NCBI GenBank assembly: GCA_030448225.1
Contig: JAUJNJ010000139.1
Location: forward strand, 1-17,596
Reading direction: 5' to 3'
DNA: 17,596 bases
Source: Phycisphaerae bacterium
GTDB lineage: Bacteria; Planctomycetota; Phycisphaerae; Tepidisphaerales; Tepidisphaeraceae
Positions 11,010-17,596 of the stretch are shown here, piece by piece. The notes below the pieces were generated by a model. That model did not search any database. It had not been told where the DNA came from and saw only the letters and a program-made list of their open reading frames with translations. How positions within the stretch are numbered: the stretch's first letter is position 1; each line of letters starts with the position of its first letter. The position numbers and the translations under genes were made by a program.

Positions 11010-11083
11010 CGGGGTGTAGCTCAGTTTGGTAGAAGGCTTGGTTCGGGACTGCGAGGTCGTAGGTTCAAATCCTGTCACCCCGA
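11010..11083 (+). tRNA. tRNA-Pro (anticodon CGG)
   Basis: The acceptor stem CGGGGTG (11010-11016) pairs perfectly with CACCCCG (11076-11082), with A as discriminator. The anticodon loop TTCGGGA places CGG at 11044-11046, reading the Pro codon CCG. The T arm (GTAGG-TTCAAAT-CCTGT) is sound. The D stem is damaged (GCTC against GAAG instead of GAGC) and the anticodon stem has one mismatch and two wobble pairs, in keeping with base errors across this stretch. No CCA is encoded. Confidence 0.85.
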
Positions 11084-11203
11084 CGACCTGAAACTCACGC
11101 CGAACGAAGCGTACTGCCGCGCGGCATGGCGGCTCTGAAGATCGTCGATACCCGGTATTTCGTCGGATTTGGCTTTCCAGAGCTTTCGCCATGCCCTGCT
11201 CCT

Positions 11204-11350
11204 CCTGGCATTTCGCCTCCCAAACCTGCCGGCCAGGCGGTCGTCACGCCCAACGGCAAGGACGTTTACCTCGGCCCCTTGGGGCCACCCGGCTGGGCTG
11301 CAGGAAATGGCCAACGCGTTGTGCAGGGAGTGCTTGGCCGCCGCCGCCCG
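11204..11350 (+). pseudogene. Integrase/recombinase N-terminal-like fragment
   Basis: One frame reads KPAGQAVVTPNGKDVYLGPL (11222-11281), continuing in shifted frames as QRVVQGVLGRRRPV. This recalls the N-terminal block of planctomycete tyrosine-recombinase-like proteins ('sGqavV..nGkdyYLGp.gs...y.rvvaeWla.gr'). No catalytic R-H-R-Y region is seen after it, so it is at most a fragment. It starts about 120 bases past tRNA-Pro. Assigned from memory of the motif; it overlaps a minus-strand ORF and the two cannot both be fully right. Confidence 0.35.
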
Positions 11351-11471
11351 GTCGAGGAGGCCGCGGTTGGTGCCCCGGCTTGTGCCAGCCGAGGGCGAGG
11401 GCGAAGGACAACAGCAGGGCGAGGAGCACGCACGGCAGCAAGGCGGCGGTGGTGCGCGCATGGGCGGGCAT
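11244..11471 (-). CDS. Small predicted secreted or membrane-anchored ORF
   Basis: The minus strand has ATG at 11471, five bases past the stop that ends the heme-protein frame, preceded by TGAGGAT as a possible Shine-Dalgarno. It begins MPAHARTTAALLPCVLLALL followed by LSFALALGW, a strong signal peptide or membrane helix (residues about 7-28). The rest is Pro/Gly/Arg-rich and may be frame-shifted. No family is recognised. It could be the last gene of the heme-protein operon or a chance frame. Confidence 0.35.
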   Translation of the reverse strand: MPAHARTTAALLPCVLLALLLSFALALGWHKPGHQPRPPRPGGGGQALPAQRVGHFLQPSRVAPRGRGKRPCRWA

Positions 11472-11475
11472 ATCC

Positions 11476-14400
11476 TCACGATCTACCGCCGCCCGCTGCC
11501 CCTGCTCCGCACGAGCGGGTTATTGGGCAGCGGTATCGCGACGGTCCGGGCGAAGCCGCCGCTTCGCTGGCGGCGAGGAAGGCGAGCACCAGTGCCCTTC
11601 GGTATCGTCGATAACGTGTCGGGGCGAATTTCACGCGGGCCTGCGGGATTCGCACCTCCTGCTGCGGTTCGTCAGCGCACCGACCTTCTTCCCCGTCGTT
11701 GCGACGGACGCCAGCTTGGTTGTCCCCGTCGGTCGTGATCACGATCACCGGCTCGTAGGTCTGCACGAAGCTGCGGCTCGGGTAGACGATGCTCTCGAGC
11801 AGGTCCCGCCGCCTGCGCACCGCGCCGACGGCGTCAGGTCCGGGCCGATGCTCCCGCCCACGTACCCGATCGCGCGGCACGAGACGCACCCGACGCGCTG
11901 GCTGTTGAACACGGCCCGGCCGCGGCCGACGTCCCCTTCGGCATCGCGTGCTGCAAGCGGTCGAGGTGCGCCGCCTGCTTCGCGGCGTCGGGGTTCAGGT
12001 CAAGGTGATTAGGGCGACCTCCGCCTGGTCTCGCCCGAACCTACAGCGGCCAGCGTCCTCGACGGCAGCCCCCTGAGGCGTTTGCTCGACCGCAAGCGCC
12101 GCGACGCCTCAGGCCCACCTCCTGATCGTCGCTATGAACGCCGGCAGCCGGTCGATCTCGGTCGCTGACGCGCGCCACGACGTCCGTCAGCCGCGAGCAG
12201 TTGCTCGCGCGTCAGCGCCGCACCATCGCCTTGCGCTGCGCCAGACGGCGGGTCGCGGCCCGGCCGGGGCCAGGCCGAGGCGAGGAAGCTGGAACAGGTC
12301 CGGCCCTGACCACCGTGGCCCGCCCAACGGACGAGGAACGCATCCAGCGCACCGCCGCCGACACGTCCGGCCGCCTGGCGACGCGCAGTGCAGCGGCCTG
12401 CTCACGGCGCGCCTGTTCCTCGGCCAGGCGAAGCGCTGCAGCCGCGGCGACGGCGTCGGGCGGTGTTCTGCCTCCTCCGCCATCGTTCGACGCGCCCGGC
12501 ACGTCCATGTCCGCGTCGGCCATGGCCCGCATCGCGGTGCGCGACGAGATGGGTTGCATCGGGCAAGCGTTCGCCCCGAGTAGATCGCCGGGCGATCTCG
12601 CGAGTTCGGCAGCGTCGCTGCAGGTCGTCGGCCGGCGAACGCGCTGCCGGCGAGCTTCGCCGTTGGCGAACGCTGCTCAGCGTCGGCCCCCACTTCAGTG
12701 CCGGGCCGCACCCTGCGCCGCTGTCGCGGCAGAAGAAGGTCAGCGACGACAAGCGCCGCCGCGACGGGCGATGTCGAGTCGGCCCGCTCCCGTCTGGTCG
12801 AGCCGCGATCAGGCGGCCCCACGATGGCGGGCTATCGCTGGCCAGGACTGCGGATGGCGTTGGTGTCGCCGATTTCGACCAGCGCGCATGAGCGAGTGGT
12901 CGAGCACGCGGTCTTCTCGGCTGCGCGAGCGCTGCCAGGCGATCGCCGGCACCGCCGGTGGTGTTCCTTGATCCGTCTGCAGGCGCTCGCCGCGACGGCA
13001 GACCGCGAGCGCGGGGCCGCCGAGCAGTTTCACGATGCGGCACCGGGCTTCAGATCCGCCCGGACGCTCGCCGAGGCGTAGCCGCTCGCCGCACGTCCGC
13101 GTCCGGCGGTTCCACTTCTCGCGGATGCCGCGGCCCGCGCGGCCGGGTCATCAATTTGCGTCGCCGCCCAGACCGCCTGCAATCTCGCGGCGACCGACGG
13201 CGACGCGGAAGACGCGCCGGATCGCCGGGTACTGCCACCGCCCCCGCGGCCGCGAGCGCTCCGCCTCGTGCGCGTTTCCGCACCGCGGGTCGCACGTCCT
13301 CGAGAAGTCGGCGAGCGGTCCGGGGCGAGTTGTCCCACCGGAGTTCGAGGTCGGCGTGGTCGATCTTCGCGCATCGGTCCGCCGCACGCGGTAAATCGCG
13401 CCGAACGAGCTGGGCTTCACCAGCTGGGAGGTCGGGCAGCAGAGCTTGTACCAGGCGCCGGTGTCGATCACGAGCAGGCCGGCCGCCGGCGTCCTCCATG
13501 TCGGTCGGGTGAAGCTGAGGTCGTCGCAGACGAGGAAGTCGGTGTCGATTGCCTTGAACGTCGAGCCGTCGGGCGTCAGGGCGTGGCGGGCATCTTCCCA
13601 GGTTGAAGCAGGCGACGAAGAGGTTGTCGCGGTACTCGCGGCCGAACGCGTCCGACTCGTGTTTTCGGCGCCGGCACGGCGCGGCCGGCCTCGAGGTTGG
13701 CGAGCACGGGCATCACGTCAGCGCCGTGCGGGTGGTCGTCGATCACGTCGTGGACCTTGCCGTAGACGTACGTACACCGCGTGGATCGGCCTGTCGCGCC
13801 GGCCGCCGGCGGGTCCTGGAAGAAGGTACTGGTGACGATTTCCGCTCGCCACCGGCGGTGAACGCGACGCCGACCGGATTGTCCATGCCTCCGGTCATGA
13901 CCGGCTCGACGCCGCCGGCCGTCGGCGCGGCAACGGAAGACGTGTGCCGCAAGTGGGCGACGAGCGGCGGCCGCCCGCCGCGGATAGGTTTGTTCGGCGA
14001 AGGCGCCTTGCACCAGCAGACCCAGCTGTCGGGGCCGAGGTACGGGCCGGAGGTCAGCGCAGCCGGTGAGCGTCTTGCCATGGAACCACTCGGAGCGGGC
14101 GTCGGCGGTGCCGGAATCGTTCGTGTCGGCCAGACGCCAGATGCTGGGCGGGGCCGCGACGCATGGTGCGCGCGTCGAGCCACATCGCCCCCTCGGGGAA
14201 CATCATCCGGTCGGCGAACACGGCGGGCGTCGTAACGGCCGTCGCCGCGGGTGTCGTGGAGGCGGACGACGCGGTGCGGCTTCTCCCGGAGTTTCTGCGG
14301 GTCGTCGCTGGAGCCGGACGAATCGGTCACGTAGAGCCGGCCCTGCTCGTCGCCCCTGATCGGCCGGTCGACCAGGGCGGCCCGGCAACGCGTCGATGGT

Positions 14401-14545
14401 GAACCCGTCCGGCAGCGTAAACGTGCGGCCGTCGATAGCACCTTCGCCCGCTGCCATGCCCGGCCACAGTGTCACGTGCCCAGCAAGGCCGCGACCCATG
14501 CACCTGCAACCCCACCCGTTATTACTGCGACGCGTCCCGAGGCAT
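11476..14545 (-). CDS. PVC-type heme-binding membrane dehydrogenase-like protein, frame-broken as read
   Basis: ATG at 14545 follows AGGAAGG. Joined minus-strand fragments give about 1,020 residues. In order: a signal region (VITGGVAGAWVAALLGT); beta-propeller blocks TFTLPDGFTIDALPG, YVTDSSGSSDDPQKLREKPH, GAFAEQTY, GMDNPVGVAFTAGGE, EYRDNLFVACFNLG and DTGAWYKLCCPTSQLVKP (about 13410-13465) with GAIYRVRR; an Ala-rich HEAT-like region (about 12200-13050, including DRVLDHSL and ALRVARRPD); then the cytochrome c module QRVGCVSCRAIGYVGGSIGP (about 11850-11905), LLESIVYPSRSFVQTYEPV and VRIPQARV, with VLAFLAAS near the end. This order matches the planctomycete 'PVC-type heme-binding CxxCH protein' family, a predicted exported sugar or alcohol dehydrogenase feeding electrons to heme c. 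The heme motif reads CVSCR, not CxxCH; a single A-to-G change would explain it. Many frame changes; the exact end is uncertain. Confidence 0.7.
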
Positions 14546-14647
14546 CTCGTTCCTTCCTGTTGGACGACGATCGGGTTGACCGTAGAGGTGATAGATCCTC
14601 AGCGACAGCAATCCCCCGAGCTCATTCTGGCGACCGTCTGAAGATCA

Positions 14648-14662
14648 AGGAGGACTGACATG
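14648..14662 (+). promoter_or_regulatory. Strong Shine-Dalgarno and ATG upstream of the glycosidase-like gene
   Basis: AAGGAGG at 14647-14653 lies six bases before ATG 14660. The frame from this ATG closes at 14821, so either the gene starts here and shifts frame within about 150 bases, or a short leader ORF precedes it. The interval 14546-14647 between the divergent starts has no clear -35/-10 pair. Confidence 0.5.
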
Positions 14663-14808
14663 CTCTGTCTCACCCCACACATTTTTCCGGCGGGGCCGCT
14701 TCCGCACGTCGGGGTCGATGATGGTGACGCCGACGAGCAAGCCGTCACCGAAGGTGCTACGGCTGCTGCGTGTACTTCGAGCAGTTCGAACATCATACAG
14801 GCGATGCG

Positions 14809-17118
14809 ATGTTTCACCTGATGCTCGCTGTCGCGGCAACCGTGAAATGCTGCGTCGCCGGGCCGCGCGGCCTGCTCGCTCCGCACCCGTCGTCTCACCG
14901 CCGGTGCCGGCGGACTTCCCGGAGGTCGTCGTCCCCGCCTTGAAGGCGACGGCGAACGCTCCGCCAGCTCTTCTGGCTTCACCACCCGGCCGCCGCCCGC
15001 GCGGGGACGCCGACGCTGTACGACGACTGGCTGGCGAGTGCCGCGCTCTGGCCCGCGGTCGCCCCCAACGTTCGCCACCGCGAGACCGCGCCGCTGCGGG
15101 CGGGCGTCGCGCCGAGCCAGCGATCACCGGCACGATCGCCGTGCGTGGTCGCGGTGGCGGGACACGCCGGCGGCCCGATCGACGCCGCCGGCTACGTCGG
15201 CTCGCACCAGCACCCGTCCATGGCCCACCCCATGGGCTGGCCCCTTCCGCCGGGGCACTGGGGAGGCGGCGGCGCGCAATGGCACTTCTCGTTCCTGAAC
15301 ACGATCGGTGGGGCGTACCGCCACGACGTGCTCTCGACGCCCGACGGCTGGGCGCTGAGCGGCGTCGGCGGCCACGCGATCGCGAAGGACGGATGGCACC
15401 TCGAGCTCGATCGCCCCGGCGCCTCCGTGCCGTCGCCACCGAAGGCGATGAGGGCGGACGAGATGCCGTACATCCTCGTCAACTGGCGCTCAGAGGGGTT
15501 GACCCGGTCGCGCCCCTACATCGAGTGGACGACGCCGAAGCAGGCCGAGTGGAGCGAACAACGACGGGTCTACCTCCCGACGGCGGAGGCCGGCGAGGCG
15601 CGGCTGCACTACCGCGGTCGCCGGGCGCGCCTGGCGCCGCTGGAGGCGGACGCGATCGCCTACCAGCCCGTCGCCATGTTCGAGCATCCCGCGTGGCGCG
15701 GCGACGTCCGCCAGTTGCGACTCGGCTTCGGTAACCCGCGGGCGGGAGGCACCGTCGTCCTCCAGGCCCTCGTCTCTTCCTACGACACCCGCCACAACGT
15801 CAACAACCAGGCCTTCATCATGGGCTGCGCGACGTACCTCGGCTGGACGGGCGACGTCCCGTTCCTGCGCGAGAACATCGCGCGCATGCGCCGCGCCCTG
15901 CGGTTCATGCAGGCGGAGTACGACACGCTCAAGAACGGCTACGTCACCACCCGATGGGTCGGCCACGACGGCCGGAGCGGCATCGAGCGCGTCGGGGGCG
16001 GCGCGGCGCGGGCGGTGGCCGGGCGTGGCGTGGGCAGCAACTACTGGGACCTGCTGCCGTTCGGCGGCAAGGACGCCTACGCGACGGTCCTCTACTACGG
16101 CGCGCTGGCGCGGATGGTCGAGATCGAGCGGCAGATCGCCCGTCACCCGGAGTGGGAGATTCCCGCCGAGGGCCGGTTCGACGTGGCGGAACTGGAAGAG
16201 CACGCGGCGCACGTGAAGCGCGTGTCGAACGAGGTGTTCTGGAACGCGACCACCGGCCGCTTCGTCGGCAACATCGACGACCGTGGCGTCGCCCACGACT
16301 ACGGCTTTACCTTCGTCAATCTCGAGGCGATCCACTACGGCCTCGCCAGCGACGCCCACGCGAAGGAGATCCTGGCGTGGCTGAGCGCCGAGCGCCCGGT
16401 GCCCGGCGACACCTCGCAGGCCGCCGACATCTACCACTGGCGCTTCGGGCCGCGGGCCACGACGCGCCGCAACCTCGACTACTACACGTTCTGGTGGAAC
16501 GAGCCGGAGAAGCTCGCGTGGGGCCAGCAGGTGCAGGACGGCGGCGCCGTCCTCGGCTTCTCGTACCACGACCTGATGGCCCGCCTCAGGACGCGCGGCC
16601 CGGACGACGCGTGGCAACGCCTCGCCGCGGTCGTCAAGTGGTATCGCGAGGTGCGGGACGCCGGCGGCTACCGCGCCTTCTACGCGAGCCGCCCGGGCGG
16701 CGCGACGTTGCAGGGCGGCGGAACGGCCGGCGGGCTCGGCGTGGACCGCGAGTTTGCCGAGAGCGTCCTGCTTCCGCAGGTGGTGCTCGACGGCTTCATG
16801 GGCTTCGCGCCCCGACTCGACGGGTTCGACCTGAACCCCCGCCTGCCGCGCGCGTGGCCGGAGCTTTCGATCGACCGCATCGCGTGGCACGACCGGATCC
16901 TCCGCATCCGGGCGAGCGAGCGTTCGATCGAGATCACGGCGGAGCGGAACCCGGGCGTCCCCGGCAAGACCGAGATCTGCTGGATCTCACTGCCGCCGCG
17001 CGCCTGGAAAGCCGCGGCACCGGCGGCCGCACTGCAGACGCGCGACGACGGCGCGATCGGCGTCCGCTGGGATGAGCTTCGGTCGTTGCAATTCGATGCC
17101 GTGCCCGATCCCAACTAG
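14809..17118 (+). CDS. Six-hairpin glycosidase-like enzyme
   Basis: The frame is fully open from 14944 to the TAG at 17116; its first conventional start codon there is GTG 15145 (657 residues). Coding signal extends further up: LRQLFWLHHPAAARAGTPT and LYDDWLASAALWPAV (14959-15051) in the same frame, PADFPEVVVPALKATAN in the adjacent frame before it, and a signal-like MFHLMLAVAATV at 14809. The 5' part therefore contains about two frame shifts and the start is provisional. Counting from 15145: QHPSMAHPMGWPLPP (22-36), NNQAFIMGCATYLGW (about 219-233), GSNYWDLLPFGGKDAYATVL (297-316), then FWWNEPEKLAWGQQVQDGGA (about 449-468) and a C-terminal beta-rich part from about 555 (LDGFDLNPRLP). The (alpha/alpha)6-barrel pattern with a beta-sandwich tail resembles clan GH-L/GH95-type enzymes. 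Substrate unknown. It stands divergent to the heme dehydrogenase. Confidence 0.75.
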
Positions 17119-17375
17119 CGCCTCTTGCTCAAGCACGCCAGTTCGCGGGTCGACCGTTCCATCAGACCGCGGCCCACGCCCCGACGCTGCCACGCCGGGC
17201 GGACGCACATCGCCTTCAGGAGTGGGAATCGCGGTTGTCCGGCTCGCGGTATTTCAGCGGCGAGCGCGGACAGCACGCCGCCGGTTGCCCGCCTCGTGCC
17301 GAAGCTGCCGGCGCGGAAGGAGTAGGCGCATCGAACAGGTCCACGAGGCGGTAATCACCCCCGATTGTGGGAACC
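17115..17375 (-). CDS. GNAT family N-acetyltransferase, C-terminal part
   Basis: Minus-strand frame ending in TAG 17117-17115 reads PRFPLLKAMCVRPAWQRRGV then GRGLMERSTREL. V-R-P-x-W-Q-R-R-G-V-G-R-G-L is the acetyl-CoA pyrophosphate-binding motif A (Q/RxxGxG/A) of GNAT enzymes, which transfer acetyl groups to amines. The frame is open back to about 17340, but a second coding-like piece (DYRLVDLFDA, 17322-17351) is in another frame, so a shift lies there. Upstream to the right edge the N-terminal half cannot be followed. Its stop overlaps the glycosidase stop by four bases (CTAG). Substrate unknown. Confidence 0.6.
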
Positions 17376-17596
17376 ACTCGCGGGCCCAACGGATCGCTGC
17401 GGCGGGGAGGTCGAACCGACCTCCAACCCACGGCGCGACGCGAGCGGCTCTGCGTCATCGCCCAACCCACAGCCGACGATCGAGCCGCGCCGCGGAGGAA
17501 AGGCGGCGGAATCCAATCACTCGATCCGGTGCGTGTTCGGCCGCGAGTCGGCCCAAGGGATGACCGCAGCCCGTCACCTGCGCCGCGGTACAACGC

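Noticed and set aside
14645..14760. Minus-strand coding end reading GVTIIDPDVRKRP
   Set aside because: Looks protein-like, but it overlaps a strong plus-strand Shine-Dalgarno and start region and has no supporting family or continuation upstream.
15490..16890. Minus-strand 466-residue open frame
   Set aside because: Antisense of the intact glycosidase-like gene.

Overview
The window looks like a chromosome segment of a high-GC planctomycete, possibly a Phycisphaerae-like lineage. Three things suggest this: a PVC-type heme-binding dehydrogenase of the kind almost confined to that superphylum, an LPS/KDO gene next to a very long LptC/LptA-like protein, and intergenic DNA full of short-word repeats (TGACTCC, AACGTTCAACGTCC, GGAGTGGGG, TGGGTTCGTTTTGCA). 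Phylum-level placement is inference; no rRNA or marker tree is available here.

Layout. 1-921 (minus): an edge-truncated gene and a 269-residue all-helical hypothetical, translationally coupled, possibly immunity-type proteins. 1078-1744: a 15-bp repeat spaced every 46 bp, then a small two-helix membrane protein (minus). 1963-2886 (minus): scpA, chromosome condensation. 3187-4179 (plus): kdsD, arabinose-5-phosphate isomerase, with inverted and tandem short-word repeats on both sides. 4357-7748 (plus): a very large LptC/OstA-like LPS-transport protein. Then on plus: a SUKH (SMI1/KNR4) protein, a thioredoxin-like protein with a WCGDC site, LemA and a secreted N-acetylmuramoyl-L-alanine amidase. 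A hairpin terminator, a good sigma70-like promoter and tRNA-Pro(CGG) follow. An integrase-like N-terminal fragment and a small minus-strand hydrophobic ORF lie after the tRNA. 11476-14545 (minus): the PVC-type heme-binding dehydrogenase. 14809-17118 (plus): a six-hairpin glycosidase-like enzyme. 17115 to the right edge (minus): a GNAT acetyltransferase.

The dominant feature is a change in reading-frame integrity. From 112 to 4179 and from about 14944 to 17118 genes are open from end to end. Between about 4360 and 14943, and again after about 17320, every conserved gene can be followed only by hopping between frames. Active-site residues and tRNA stems are damaged there too, and several breaks fall at short G runs. 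The change begins at a perfect 7-bp tandem repeat (4305-4353). I read this as low-accuracy sequence filling an assembly gap, not as real mass decay, so genes there are described as composite reconstructions with approximate ends.

Functionally, kdsD and the LptC/OstA-like gene form an LPS (KDO) synthesis and transport pair. The amidase and LemA belong to the envelope. The divergent heme dehydrogenase and glycosidase could form a carbohydrate-use pair. I found no convincing new multi-gene defence or mobile system. The most novel-looking items are the 46-bp-period repeat, the repeat-flanked kdsD, and the outsized LptC/OstA-like protein.
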